From Desulfovibrio sp. (GTDB lineage Bacteria; Desulfobacterota; Desulfovibrionia; Desulfovibrionales; Desulfovibrionaceae), in NCBI RefSeq assembly GCF_034006445.1, contig NZ_JAVESS010000001.1, positions 62,001 to 126,000 on the forward strand: a stretch of DNA of 64,000 bases. Reading direction: 5' to 3'. The notes under the pieces were generated by a model, which was given only the letters and a program-made list of their open reading frames with translations, made no database searches and was not told the DNA's origin. Positions 26,393-35,493 of the stretch are shown here, one piece after another. Every line of letters starts with the position of its first letter. Within the stretch, counting starts at the first letter, position 1. A program made the translations under genes and the position numbers.

Positions 26393-27550
26393 CTACTTTG
26401 TTTCCGCAGTGTGCAGGGGGCGCAGTTCTATATGGATGTCGCCGCCGCTGGTATGGGTTCCCATAACGCGCATGCGCAGCGCTTCGTCCAGACTCAGGGG
26501 AGCCCGGCCGGAAAAAAGCGGGTGCGCGTCTTCATCACCCAGGATTATGGGCGCCATGTGCAGGCGAAATTCGTCAACAACTCCGGCTTCCAGAAGACTG
26601 AGAGCCAGGTGCCCGCCCCCTTCGCACAAAAGGTAGGGGCAGTGCAGTTCTTCCCACAGGGCCTTGAGCATGTGGGTCAGGTCGGGGCCGCCGCGCAGCG
26701 CCGGGCCAAGAGAAAGCACACGCACGCCGATATCGCGCAGGGCTTTGGCCGTGGTCGAAGCGGCGGCAGCGGGCGAAGCCAGAAACACTGTCTGCTCGGG
26801 CCGCTCTTTCAGCAGGAAAAAATCCGCGTCGGGCTGCGGCAGGCGCGATGTGAGCACGCACGCCAGAGGCTGGCGGCAGTCAGGCTCGTCATCGCTGAGG
26901 GGGCGCACGGTGAGGCGCGGGTTGTCCGCGCGAAAGGTGCCGCCGCCCACAAGCACAGCGCCGCCGCAACGGCCAATGCCAGCCCGCAGTCGCTGCACTT
27001 CCTGCCGCGATTCTTCGGAGCTGATCCACTGGGATTCGCCCCGGCGTGTGGCAATGCGGCCATCAAGAGTGGCAGCCATCTTCAGGATAACGTAGGGCCG
27101 CTGCTTTTGCTGCCAGACCAGAAAGTCGGCCACAAGGTCACGGCAGGCATCAGCGCAGACGCCTTCAATAACTTCCAGGCCGCTTTCGCGCAGTTGGCAT
27201 GCGCCGCCGCAGGCTTCGGGATTGGGGTCGGCAAGGCCCACCACGATTTTCTTGATCCCCGCCTGGCGCACGGCATCGGTGCAGGGAGGCGTCTTGCCCT
27301 GGTGGCAGCAGGGTTCCAGCGTCACAACAAGAGTGCACTGGGACGGATCCACTCCCCTGGCGGCAGCGTCTTTCAGGCAGGCCACCTCGGCGTGGTCAAG
27401 CCCTGCGGCATGGTGCCACCCCCTGGCCACAACATGGCCGTCACGCACAAGCACCGCGCCCACCATGGGGTTGGGGCAGGTTTTCCAGCGGCCCTTCCGC
27501 GCCAGGGCGATGGCTTCGCGCATGAAGGGGGCGTAATCCAGTTCAGACAT
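26393..27550 (-). CDS. ribD: Bifunctional riboflavin deaminase/reductase RibD
   Basis: Carries out the second and third steps of riboflavin synthesis on the pyrimidine ring. It is 385 aa. The N-terminal zinc deaminase domain (about 1-150) shows HAEVACLKDA and TLEPCCHQGKTPPC, the zinc ligands and catalytic Glu. The C-terminal NADPH reductase domain (about 155-380) begins RPYVILKMAATLDGRIATRRGESQWIS. It is followed by ribE with a 5-nt gap and preceded by a dCMP-deaminase-type gene 5 nt upstream. Confidence 0.97.
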   Translation of the reverse strand: MSELDYAPFMREAIALARKGRWKTCPNPMVGAVLVRDGHVVARGWHHAAGLDHAEVACLKDAAARGVDPSQCTLVVTLEPCCHQGKTPPCTDAVRQAGIKKIVVGLADPNPEACGGACQLRESGLEVIEGVCADACRDLVADFLVWQQKQRPYVILKMAATLDGRIATRRGESQWISSEESRQEVQRLRAGIGRCGGAVLVGGGTFRADNPRLTVRPLSDDEPDCRQPLACVLTSRLPQPDADFFLLKERPEQTVFLASPAAAASTTAKALRDIGVRVLSLGPALRGGPDLTHMLKALWEELHCPYLLCEGGGHLALSLLEAGVVDEFRLHMAPIILGDEDAHPLFSGRAPLSLDEALRMRVMGTHTSGGDIHIELRPLHTAETK

Positions 27551-27555
27551 GGGAT

Positions 27556-28032
27556 CTACTCCGGCTGGGGGCTGATGACTGGTGGAATGAAGTTGAGCCG
27601 TTCCACGTGCACCCCCGCTTCAGCAAGCATGGTGGTGGCAAGTTCGTCAGGATAGTATTCCGTGTAATAAATATGCCGTATGCCGCAGTTGATAAGCATT
27701 TTGCTGCACTGAACGCAGGGATGGGTCGTGCAGTACAGTTCAGCGCCGCTGATATTGATGCCGTGTACCGCAGCCTGAATAATGACATTCTGTTCCGCAT
27801 GCAGGCCCCGGCAGATTTCATGCCGCTGGCCAGAGGGAATGCCCATCTGCTCACGCAGGCAGCCGATGTCAAGACAGTGCGGGACGCCAGCGGGTGCGCC
27901 GTTATACCCTGTGGCGAGAATGCGTTTGTCCTTCACGGCCACAGCGCCGACCTTGCGGCGCGTGCACGTTGAGCGCCCGCTGACAAGGTAGGTGATGTTC
28001 ATAAAATATTCAGGCCAAGGCAGACGTTGCAT
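27556..28032 (-). CDS. dCMP deaminase family protein (ComEB-like)
   Basis: Zinc-dependent cytidine/deoxycytidylate deaminase. The 158-aa protein has the N-terminal [23 protein letters not shown] segment, a Cys/His-rich insertion ([12 protein letters not shown]...[15 protein letters not shown]) and the catalytic HAE and PCVQCSKM motifs. It most likely converts dCMP to dUMP for thymidylate synthesis. It is the first gene of the ribD-ribE-ribH-nusB-leuS transcript. Its family resembles the ribD deaminase domain, so a duplication-derived arrangement is conceivable, but the extra zinc insertion marks it as dCMP deaminase. Confidence 0.9.
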   Translation of the reverse strand: MQRLPWPEYFMNITYLVSGRSTCTRRKVGAVAVKDKRILATGYNGAPAGVPHCLDIGCLREQMGIPSGQRHEICRGLHAEQNVIIQAAVHGINISGAELYCTTHPCVQCSKMLINCGIRHIYYTEYYPDELATTMLAEAGVHVERLNFIPPVISPQPE

Positions 28033-28152
28033 AAGATACCCGTTAAAATTTCACACAGTGTACATAGTGGAGACACAAAAGCCAAGCCGGAGAACCGGGG
28101 CCTTGAGAGCGAAAAAACACGGTGCTTACGTAAGGGCGCAGAGGCCGATTTC

Positions 28153-28385
28153 TGGAGCAGATTAACTTTGAAATGCTTCACATTTCAAAGTTTTCATTCA
28201 GCCGAAAAATGCGATTTGCGCCAGCCATCAGCAGGCTGTTCGCTCTATTAACCAATTGCTGTCTTAATCCGTAGCTTCCTTCGTCGCAACGGCTAAAGCT
28301 CCGCTGAATCCACGCCACGTTGTGGCGCGCTGTACTTTCGTACAGCGTCAGAGCATTTACACTTTTTCAAAGGTAAAATGCTCTA
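28153..28385. mobile_element. Family-B short hairpin element (diverged copy)
   Basis: The outer ends (GAGCAGATTAACTTTG at the left and a right end of TTTTCAAAGGTAAAATGCTCTA) and long interior blocks (CATTTCAAAGTTTTCATTCAGCCG, split by divergence, and AATCCACGCCACGTTGTGGCGCGCTG) match the complement of the copy at 37618-37794. About 60 bp in the middle differs. There is no coding potential. It fills most of the gap between the dCMP deaminase gene and glyA. Confidence 0.75.
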
Positions 28386-28390
28386 GCAGG

Positions 28391-28423
28391 GGCGGCCCGA
28401 AGGTGGTGAGCCTTCGGGCCGCC
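28391..28423 (-). terminator. Hairpin after glyA
   Basis: A perfect 13-bp GC-rich stem (GGCGGCCCGAAGG at 28391-28403 with 28411-28423) has a 7-nt loop and begins 24 nt past the glyA stop codon on the minus strand. No T run follows directly; it abuts the end of the family-B element. Confidence 0.65.
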
Positions 28424-28447
28424 AAAGGCCATAAAAAGCGTCAGGCC

Positions 28448-29686
28448 CTAGTGGGCAAACAGGGGAAACTGAAGGGCGAACTCTTCAACTTCCGCACGAA
28501 TTTTTTCAAGGGCAGCAGCGTCATTACGGTTTTCAATGGCCGTTACAATGAACTGGCCCACAGTGCGCATATGATCCTGCTTCATGCCGCGCGTGGTGAG
28601 GGCCGCAGCGCCCAGGCGCACGCCCGACGTCACAAAGGGAGAGCGTGTTTCAAAAGGAACAGTGTTTTTGTTGACCGTGATGCCAGCGGTATCCAGAGCT
28701 ATTTCAGCGTCCTTGCCGGTGATGTCCTTGCGGGTCAGGTCTACCAGCATGAGGTGGTTGTCGGTGCCGCCGGACACAAGGTCGTATCCGGCTTCGGTCA
28801 GGCATGCCGCCAGGGTGGCTGCATTGTCCATCACCTGCTGCTGGTAGGCCTTGAAGGAGGGGTGCAGCGCCTCGCCCAGGGCCACGGCCTTGGCTGCCAC
28901 CACGTGCATCAGGGGGCCGCCCTGAATGCCGGGGAAGATCTGGCTGTTCAGCGTCTTGGCCATGTCTTCGGTGGAGAGGATCATGCCGCCACGGGGGCCG
29001 CGCAGGGTTTTGTGCGTGGTCGTTGTGGTGACGTGGGCGTAGGGCACGGGGCTCTGGTGCAGACCGGCGGCCACAAGACCGGCGATATGCGCCATATCGA
29101 CCACCAGCTTGGCGTCAACTTCATCGGCAATGGCACGGAAGCGGGCAAAGTCAATGGCGCGGGGGTAGGCGCTGGCACCGGCCACGATGACCTTGGGCCT
29201 GTGTTCACGCGCTTTCTCGACCACCGCGTCATAGTCGATGCGACCGGTTTCACGCTGCACGCCGTAGGACACGATGTTGAAGAGGCGGCCGGAAAAGTTC
29301 ACCGGACTGCCATGGGTGAGGTGCCCGCCGTGGGAAAGGTCCATGCCAAGAATGGTGTCGCCAGGCTTGAGAAAAGCCAGGTACGCGGCCATATTGGCCT
29401 GCGAGCCGGAGTGGGGCTGCACGTTGACGTACTGGGCGTCAAAAAGCAGCTTGGCACGCTCCTGGGCAAGGGTTTCGATCATATCCACATATTCGCAGCC
29501 GCCGTAATAGCGTTTGCCGGGATACCCTTCTGCATACTTGTTGGTGAGTATGCTGCCCTGAGCCTGCCTCACGGCAGTGGAAACAATGTTTTCCGAAGCG
29601 ATAAGCTCAAGCTTACCCATCTGCCTTTGCGATTCCAGAAAGATGGCCCGTGCGATTTCCGGGTCCTGAAGGAGAATTTCATCCAT
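28448..29686 (-). CDS. glyA: Serine hydroxymethyltransferase
   Basis: PLP enzyme that interconverts serine and glycine with transfer of a one-carbon unit to tetrahydrofolate. It is 412 aa, normal length. The PLP-binding Lys lies in [15 protein letters not shown], preceded by [12 protein letters not shown]. The N-terminal folate and substrate segments ([25 protein letters not shown]) are clear. It stands alone between hairpins on both sides, after the fab cluster. Confidence 0.98.
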   Translation of the reverse strand: MDEILLQDPEIARAIFLESQRQMGKLELIASENIVSTAVRQAQGSILTNKYAEGYPGKRYYGGCEYVDMIETLAQERAKLLFDAQYVNVQPHSGSQANMAAYLAFLKPGDTILGMDLSHGGHLTHGSPVNFSGRLFNIVSYGVQRETGRIDYDAVVEKAREHRPKVIVAGASAYPRAIDFARFRAIADEVDAKLVVDMAHIAGLVAAGLHQSPVPYAHVTTTTTHKTLRGPRGGMILSTEDMAKTLNSQIFPGIQGGPLMHVVAAKAVALGEALHPSFKAYQQQVMDNAATLAACLTEAGYDLVSGGTDNHLMLVDLTRKDITGKDAEIALDTAGITVNKNTVPFETRSPFVTSGVRLGAAALTTRGMKQDHMRTVGQFIVTAIENRNDAAALEKIRAEVEEFALQFPLFAH

Positions 29687-29709
29687 GAACGTGGTCCTCA
29701 GTGAAATAT

Positions 29710-29734
29710 ACTGCCCGCCACAGTGGCGGGCAGT
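29710..29734 (-). terminator. Hairpin between fabF and glyA
   Basis: A perfect 11-bp stem (ACTGCCCGCCA with TGGCGGGCAGT) has a 3-nt loop and is followed on the minus strand by ATATTTC. It lies about 97 nt after the fabF stop and 24 nt before the glyA ATG, so it probably ends the fatty-acid operon. Confidence 0.65.
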
Positions 29735-29830
29735 GTTGTGGATAGGCTGGACCCGGCGGAGGGGGGCGGATCTGTGGGAAGCGCGTTTCCCGAGCGCTCC
29801 TGCTGGTTCAGGCAGGGCGGCGACAGGGCG

Positions 29831-31078
29831 CTATTTATCCCATTTCTTCAAAATCAGGCTGGCATTGGTGCCGCCAAAGCCGAAGGAGTTGCACATGGCA
29901 TACTCGCAGGCGATATGCTTTGAACCGTCAGCCATGTAATCAAGGTCACAGGCCGGGTCGGGGGTGTCGAGGTTGATGGTGCCGGGCAGCATTTCGTCAT
30001 GCAGCGCCAGCGCCGTGAACACGGATTCGATACCGCCGGCAGCGCCAAGCAGATGTCCCGTCATGGATTTTGTGGCCGAAATCTTGATTTTTCTGGCATG
30101 GTCGCCAAAAACCAGTTTGATGGCCTTGGTTTCAATGCTGTCATTGAGCATTGTGGACGTGGCGTGGGCATTGATGTGCCCGATGGCCGAGGGGGCAATG
30201 CCCGCCTCGCGCAGGGCGTTCTGCATGGCGCGCGCCATGCCTTCGCCGTTTTCACAGGGGGCGGTCATATGGTAGGCGTCGCCGGAAGCGCCGTATCCAA
30301 CCATTTCAGCGTAAATCTTCGCGCCGCGCTCCTGGGCCGATTCCAGCGTTTCAAGCAGCAGCAGTCCCGCGCCTTCGCCAATGACAAAACCGTCACGGTT
30401 GGCGTCAAAGGGACGTGAAGCCTTGGTGGGCTCATCGTTGTGCTGGGTCGAAAGGGCCTTGAGGGCCGTAAAGCCCGCCACGCCAAGGGGCGTGACCGTG
30501 GCTTCGACGCCGCCGGTGATAACGGCCGTGACCCTGCCGAGCAAAAGCTCGCTGAAGGACGTGCCCATGGCGTGAATGCCCGAGGCGCAGGCCGTGGTGG
30601 TGACGATGTTGGGGCCCTTGGCCCCTGTGAAGATGGATATCTGCCCAGGCCCCATGTTGGAAATGAGCATGGGAATCATGAAGGGCGAAATTTTGTTGGG
30701 GCCAGACTCCAGCAGCTTGGCATGGTAGGTCTCAATGGTGTGCAGGCCGCCAAGGCCGATGCCGAGTATCACGGCGGTGTCGTAGGCATTGGCGTCCGTC
30801 ACTTGATAGCCCGAGTCCTTGAGCAGCATCTGGGCCGAAGCCACGGCAAACTGGGTAAAGCGGTCCATGCGTCGAACCTGCTTGACAGGCATGAACTCTT
30901 CGGGCGCAAAATTTTTCACCTCGCCCGCGATCCGTGAATCATAGGCCGAGGCGTCAAAAAGCGTGATGGGCGCAATGCCCGACTCGCCTGCGAGCAGTTT
31001 TTTCCATGTGCTCTCAATATCGTTGGCGAGGGGCGTAACGCCGCCAACACCAGTGATTACTACGCGGGGACGGGTCAT
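29831..31078 (-). CDS. fabF: 3-oxoacyl-[acyl-carrier-protein] synthase II
   Basis: Condensing enzyme that elongates acyl-ACP with malonyl-ACP. It is 415 aa. The catalytic triad is visible: Cys in TTACASGIHAMG, His in INAHATSTMLND and His in SMTGHLLGAAGGIE. The gene lies 72 nt downstream of acpP, the usual pairing, and is the last gene of the yceD-rpmF-plsX-fabH-fabG-acpP-fabF cluster. Confidence 0.97.
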   Translation of the reverse strand: MTRPRVVITGVGGVTPLANDIESTWKKLLAGESGIAPITLFDASAYDSRIAGEVKNFAPEEFMPVKQVRRMDRFTQFAVASAQMLLKDSGYQVTDANAYDTAVILGIGLGGLHTIETYHAKLLESGPNKISPFMIPMLISNMGPGQISIFTGAKGPNIVTTTACASGIHAMGTSFSELLLGRVTAVITGGVEATVTPLGVAGFTALKALSTQHNDEPTKASRPFDANRDGFVIGEGAGLLLLETLESAQERGAKIYAEMVGYGASGDAYHMTAPCENGEGMARAMQNALREAGIAPSAIGHINAHATSTMLNDSIETKAIKLVFGDHARKIKISATKSMTGHLLGAAGGIESVFTALALHDEMLPGTINLDTPDPACDLDYMADGSKHIACEYAMCNSFGFGGTNASLILKKWDK

Positions 31079-31150
31079 GCATGCTCCTTTGATGCGGGAG
31101 GGGGTTTGCAGGCCCCCTCACACGCAGCAGATCTGGCGATCAAACTCTGG

Positions 31151-31384
31151 CTATTTCTTTTCTTCAATATAGGAAATGGCGTCCTGAACCTTCAGAAGTT
31201 TCTGAGCATCGTCGTCAGCGATTTCGACTTCAAACTCTTCTTCCATGGCCATGATCAGCTCGGTCAGGTCCAGGGAGTCAGCGCCCAGATCTTCCACAAA
31301 GCTGGCTTCGGGCTTCACTTCATCAGCGCTCACGCCAAGTTGGTCAACAATAATTTTTTTAACTTTTTCAGCGACATCAGACAT
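31151..31384 (-). CDS. acpP: Acyl carrier protein
   Basis: A small acidic 77-aa protein that carries growing acyl chains on a phosphopantetheine arm. The attachment Ser is in the DSL motif ([21 protein letters not shown]). It lies between fabG and fabF. Its composition (Glu and Asp rich, no Cys) is typical. Confidence 0.97.
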   Translation of the reverse strand: MSDVAEKVKKIIVDQLGVSADEVKPEASFVEDLGADSLDLTELIMAMEEEFEVEIADDDAQKLLKVQDAISYIEEKK

Positions 31385-31462
31385 GGTATCCTCCAGGTAA
31401 TTTAATGATCACTTCCAAACCCGGCCTCAGGGGTGCGCCGGGAGAGTCTCCGGACTTTCCGC

Positions 31463-32224
31463 CTAGCAGTGCATGCCCCCATTCACCCCGAGCACCTGCC
31501 CGGTGATATAGGCAGCTTTGTCCGACGCGAGAAAGGCGACGGTTTCGGCCACATCCTGAGCAGTGCCCATGCGCTTGAGAGGAATGGATTCTTCATAGCT
31601 TTTGCGCACTTCGTCGCTGAGGGCGGCGGTCATGTCCGTTTCGATGAACCCGGGGGCCACGGCGTTAACCGTGATCTGCCGGGAAGCCAGTTCTTTGGCG
31701 CAGGACTTGGTAAGGCCCAACAGGGCGGCCTTGGCCGAGGCGTAGTTGGCCTGGCCAGCGTTGCCCATCTGGCCCACCACCGAAGAAATATTTACAATGC
31801 GGCCCTTGCGCGCCTTGCTCATGATTTTGGCGGCTTCGCGGGTGCAGATGAAAGCGCCGCGCAGATTGACGTTGATGACCTGATCAAAGTCTTCGTCCTT
31901 CATGCGCACAAGAAAGCCATCCTTGGTGATGCCCGCATTGTTGACCAATACGGCAAGATTGACTTTATCTTTGATTTCATTGGCAAAAAAATCAGAAACA
32001 GCGGCGCTGTCGCTGACATTCAGGGCAAAAGCCCTGGCATGACCGCCCTGTGCCCTGATTTCGGCTGCCACCTGTTCCGCTTCAGCGGGGCGGCTCACAT
32101 AGGTAAGAAAAACCTGAAAACCGTCGCGGGCAAGGGTTTGGGCAATGGCCCGCCCGATGCCGCGCGAGCCGCCCGTAACAATGGCGGTGGGCGTAGCGGT
32201 GGGTGCGGAATGCTCTGTACTCAT
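31463..32224 (-). CDS. fabG: 3-oxoacyl-[acyl-carrier-protein] reductase
   Basis: Short-chain dehydrogenase that reduces 3-ketoacyl-ACP with NADPH. It is 253 aa. It shows the Rossmann motif VTGGSRGIGRAIA, the NNAG motif, the catalytic Ser in NISSVVGQMGN and the YxxxK pair in YASAKAALLG. A short Ser/Thr/Ala-rich tail of about 10 residues precedes the first strand. Family members other than FabG look similar, but the position next to acpP and fabF supports FabG. Confidence 0.95.
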   Translation of the reverse strand: MSTEHSAPTATPTAIVTGGSRGIGRAIAQTLARDGFQVFLTYVSRPAEAEQVAAEIRAQGGHARAFALNVSDSAAVSDFFANEIKDKVNLAVLVNNAGITKDGFLVRMKDEDFDQVINVNLRGAFICTREAAKIMSKARKGRIVNISSVVGQMGNAGQANYASAKAALLGLTKSCAKELASRQITVNAVAPGFIETDMTAALSDEVRKSYEESIPLKRMGTAQDVAETVAFLASDKAAYITGQVLGVNGGMHC

Positions 32225-32437
32225 GCTCGTTCTGCCTTTGCTTGAGTGTGCTGTTTATAGCGTGACCATGCGCTCATTTCAATGCCGCCGACAAGAAAAA
32301 AATTGCGCGGCGGCCTGCGCTCTGGCCTGCACAACATCGTTTGATGGAGTGTGACTCTATCCCGCGACGTCTGTGTAAAATCCGCGCGGCAAAGTGGTTA
32401 CAGGTTGGCGGCCTGAGCGCGGATAGCCCTGAAAATA

Positions 32438-33424
32438 TTAAAACCGCAGCAGGGCCGCGCCCCAGGTCAAACCCGCGCCAAAGGCGGTGACGAGCATACG
32501 GTCGCCGGCCTTGATGCGCCCGGCGGCGCGGGCTTCCGTAATAGCCAGGGGGATGGAGGCCGAGGACGTATTGCCATACTTGTCAACATTGACAAAGACG
32601 CGGTCGCCGGTCATGTCCAGGCGGCTGCCCACAGCCTCAATGATGCGCATATTGGCCTGATGGGGCACAAGCAGGTTCACGTCTTTGGCGGTAAGGCCGT
32701 TGCGTGTCAGCACATCTTCACAAATGTGCACCATGTTGCGCACGGCATGCTTGTAGGTCTCGCGGCCTTGCATGGTGATGAAAAAGTCGTCGCCGACGGG
32801 ATCGCCCTTGGCGTAGCGGCTGCTGGTTCCGCCGCCCACCACAATAAGATCGCGCTGCGTGCCGTCGCTCTGGCAGATGACGTCTTCAAGCCCGGCCACA
32901 ACATTGCCCGGTGAACCGGCGACAATGCAGGCCGTGGCCGCATCGCCGAAAAGCACGCAGGTGCTTCTGTCGGCCCAGTTTACGCGGCGGGTCAGGGCCT
33001 CGGTGCAGACAAAAAGAATTTTGGCATCTGGCTGCTGGGCCAGAAGGGCGCGGCAGATAGAAAGGCCGTAGATAAAGCCGGAGCAGGCTGCGCCAAAATC
33101 AAAGGCCATGACCGGCCCTGTGCCAAGCTGCCCCGCCATGATGCAGGCCAGGGAAGGCGAAAGCACGTCAGGCGTGCAGGTGGCCGCGATAACGTGGGTG
33201 AGTTCAGAGGCTTCCATACCTGCGTCGGCCAGGGCCTTGCGGGCGGCCTTGAGGCCCAGGTCGGAAGCGTTCTCGTCATCGGCCAGCCTGTGTCGCTGCT
33301 TTATGCCAGTACGGGTAACAATCCATTCTTCGTTGGTGTCAACCACCTTGGCGAGGTCTTCGTTGGTCAGGACCGCGTCCGGCACATAGGCGCTCAGCGC
33401 AAGCAAATGGCAGAGAGGGTTCAT
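32438..33424 (-). CDS. fabH: 3-oxoacyl-[acyl-carrier-protein] synthase III
   Basis: Initiates fatty-acid synthesis by condensing acetyl-CoA with malonyl-ACP. From the ATG at 33424 (MNPLCHLLALSAYVPD) the protein is 328 aa, normal for FabH. The extension to 33547 overlaps plsX and is rejected. The triad is Cys in FGAACSGFIYGL, His in VPHQANMRII and Asn in DKYGNTSSASIP. It starts 16 nt after plsX and is followed by a 213-nt spacer before fabG. Confidence 0.97.
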   Translation of the reverse strand: MNPLCHLLALSAYVPDAVLTNEDLAKVVDTNEEWIVTRTGIKQRHRLADDENASDLGLKAARKALADAGMEASELTHVIAATCTPDVLSPSLACIMAGQLGTGPVMAFDFGAACSGFIYGLSICRALLAQQPDAKILFVCTEALTRRVNWADRSTCVLFGDAATACIVAGSPGNVVAGLEDVICQSDGTQRDLIVVGGGTSSRYAKGDPVGDDFFITMQGRETYKHAVRNMVHICEDVLTRNGLTAKDVNLLVPHQANMRIIEAVGSRLDMTGDRVFVNVDKYGNTSSASIPLAITEARAAGRIKAGDRMLVTAFGAGLTWGAALLRF

Positions 33425-33440
33425 TCTGTAGTACCGCCGG

Positions 33441-34475
33441 TTAGATGGCGCGTGAGAAGCGCGTGAGCTCCTCGTTGGCCAGGATGGTCTCGGCAAGGTG
33501 GCTGTTGGTGCCTTTGCGAACAAAAGTACCGCCCATTTTGATGGCATTTGTCATGGCAAGCGAGCTGGAACGACCATGACAGACTATGGCCAGGCCCTGA
33601 AGGCCCAACAGCGGCGCGCCGCCGTACTCGGCATAGTCAATGGTGCTGGCAAACTTTTTGAAAGCGCCCTTGGCCAGCATGCCGCCAAGAGCGGGCAGCA
33701 CGCCGGTAGTAAAGACTTTCTTGAGCATGCGCACCAGCGATGACGCCAGGCCCTCGCTCATCTTGACCACGACGTTGCCCACAAAACCGTCACATACCAC
33801 GACATCAAGATCGCCGGTAAAGATGTCCCGCCCTTCGGCATTCCCCACAAAGTTGAGGTTTTGGGCCATCTTTAGCAGTTCATAGGCTTCCTTGACCTGA
33901 GAGTTGCCTTTGCCTTCTTCTTCACCAATGCTCAGCAGGCTGACGCGGGGCGAAGGATAGCTCAGCAGATCCCTGGCAAAAGCGTCTCCCATAAGGCCGA
34001 ACTGAAAGAGATGATAGGGGCGGCAATCCACATTGGCTCCGGCATCGAGCACAACCACGGGGTCTTTTTCCGTAGGCAGCAACGCGGCCAGAGCAGGACG
34101 CTCCACTCCGGGAAGGCGCCCCATGATGAACATGCCACAAGCCACTGTGGCGCCGGAATGTCCGGCACTGACCACAGCGTCTGCGGCGCCGTCCTTCACC
34201 AGGCGGCAGGCCACCTGGATGGAGGCGTTCTTTTTGCGGCGCAGAATGTCCGAGGGCTTTTCATTCATGTGCACCACATCATCGGCCTGAACGATATCAT
34301 AATGCACGTCCTTGAGGTCAAGCTTGTTCAGCTCGGCCTCAAGCTTGGGGGTGTCGCCCACAAGCTGGATATGCAGATCATGAAGTCGGGCGGCCTCAAC
34401 GGCACCCGGCACTACCACGGAGGGGCCAAAGTCCCCTCCCATGGCATCTACGGCGATGATGGGGCGCTCGCTCAT
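33441..34475 (-). CDS. plsX: Phosphate acyltransferase PlsX
   Basis: Makes acyl-phosphate from acyl-ACP, the first committed step of the PlsX/PlsY route to phosphatidic acid. It is 344 aa, typical length. The N-terminus IIAVDAMGGDFGP is diagnostic, with the SAGHSGATVACGMFIMGRLPGVERPAL and SIGEEEGKGN segments following. Its ATG shares one base with the rpmF stop codon (TAATG), which suggests translational coupling. Confidence 0.97.
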   Translation of the reverse strand: MSERPIIAVDAMGGDFGPSVVVPGAVEAARLHDLHIQLVGDTPKLEAELNKLDLKDVHYDIVQADDVVHMNEKPSDILRRKKNASIQVACRLVKDGAADAVVSAGHSGATVACGMFIMGRLPGVERPALAALLPTEKDPVVVLDAGANVDCRPYHLFQFGLMGDAFARDLLSYPSPRVSLLSIGEEEGKGNSQVKEAYELLKMAQNLNFVGNAEGRDIFTGDLDVVVCDGFVGNVVVKMSEGLASSLVRMLKKVFTTGVLPALGGMLAKGAFKKFASTIDYAEYGGAPLLGLQGLAIVCHGRSSSLAMTNAIKMGGTFVRKGTNSHLAETILANEELTRFSRAI

Positions 34476-34657
34476 TACTCGCTATCGGTCTTGGCAACGA
34501 CCTGACGGCCCTTGTACGTGCCGCAGCTGGGGCAGACGCAATGGGGCACGGTGGGCTCGCCGCAGGAGCAGTAAATAACGGCAGGAATGGCCACACGATC
34601 GTGAGAGCGGCGCATTCCCTTGCGGGAGCGGGATTTTTTATTCTGTTGCACAGCCAT
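34475..34657 (-). CDS. rpmF: 50S ribosomal protein L32
   Basis: A 60-residue basic ribosomal protein beginning MAVQQNKKSRSRKGMRRSHD, with the zinc-type CSC...CVCPSC set of Cys residues (about 31-50). The ATG at 34657 has a perfect AAGGAGAA site. An upstream in-frame ATG at 34696 would add 13 residues without such a site. It lies between yceD and plsX, the conserved order that ties ribosome and lipid synthesis in many bacteria. Confidence 0.97.
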   Translation of the reverse strand: MAVQQNKKSRSRKGMRRSHDRVAIPAVIYCSCGEPTVPHCVCPSCGTYKGRQVVAKTDSE

Positions 34658-34856
34658 GGTGTTCTCCTTTTCAGTCCTTGCGGACACGTAAGGCAAAGAT
34701 ATGGCGGGCAGGACCAGAGGTAGGACTTGCCCGCAAGACTCAGCAGTTTAGTAAAAAAGTTTAGAAATGTCTAGGCTCCGTCTGCGGCAATCCGTCAGCG
34801 GAAACCATTTTTTCACAGCCGCCATATCATCTCAGGGGGCGGCCTGTGATGCCCAT

Positions 34857-35423
34857 TCAGTTCTTGTGCAGCGTGAGCCCGCGCAAGACAGCCATGCGGG
34901 GGTCAAGTTCTTCGTGCTCGCACGCGCAGAGCCCCTCATTGAGGTTGGCTCCGCAGCTGGGGCAAAGCCCCTTGCATGTGGCGGCGCACAGGGGCGTCAC
35001 GGGCAGGGCGAGCATAAGCTCTTCCCAGCAGATGGCCGCAAGATCCAGCAGTGGCACGTTGTTCTCAAAAACAAGGCGGCTTTCCGGAGTGTCTTCTTGC
35101 AAGCGCTCGGCGGAAGGCCCGGCAGCGTCGTCAAGCTCGTCGCTCTCCGGCAGTTCCTCAAAATCTTCAAAGCGCGCGTTGACCACAGCCAGGGCATCCT
35201 CGGTGCAGCGACTGCACGGCAGAACCACCTCGCCTGTCAGACTGCCGCGTACAAGCCAGCCGCCGTCAGTGGGCAGCACGCTGATACTGGCGCTCAGGGG
35301 TTTGGTAATCCGGCAGTCCATCTGAAACTCCTCAATGGAGTTCTGCCAGATGGCCTGATCGTCCAGATGAAACTCCCTGCCTTCGGGGGGCAGTTCGTTG
35401 AGTAATATGCGGTAATTCTGCAT
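34857..35423 (-). CDS. YceD/DUF177 family protein
   Basis: A 188-aa protein of the DUF177 (YceD) family. In other organisms members are linked to 23S rRNA and ribosome maturation; the exact reaction is unknown. The conserved VVLPCSRC segment lies near residue 70. Near the C-terminus is a Cys-rich block (CAATCKGLCPSCGANLNEGLCAC) with spacing that could bind zinc. It precedes rpmF by about 200 nt, and yceD-rpmF is one of the most stable bacterial gene pairs. The spacer holds GCGGGCA and TGCCCGC arms (about 34703-34732) but no gene. Confidence 0.9.
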   Translation of the reverse strand: MQNYRILLNELPPEGREFHLDDQAIWQNSIEEFQMDCRITKPLSASISVLPTDGGWLVRGSLTGEVVLPCSRCTEDALAVVNARFEDFEELPESDELDDAAGPSAERLQEDTPESRLVFENNVPLLDLAAICWEELMLALPVTPLCAATCKGLCPSCGANLNEGLCACEHEELDPRMAVLRGLTLHKN

Positions 35424-35493
35424 GAGGTACCTCGAAAGTCTGGCTACATACCCTTGCCCATAACAGTTGTCAAGAAGACGCTAAAACTTGCGC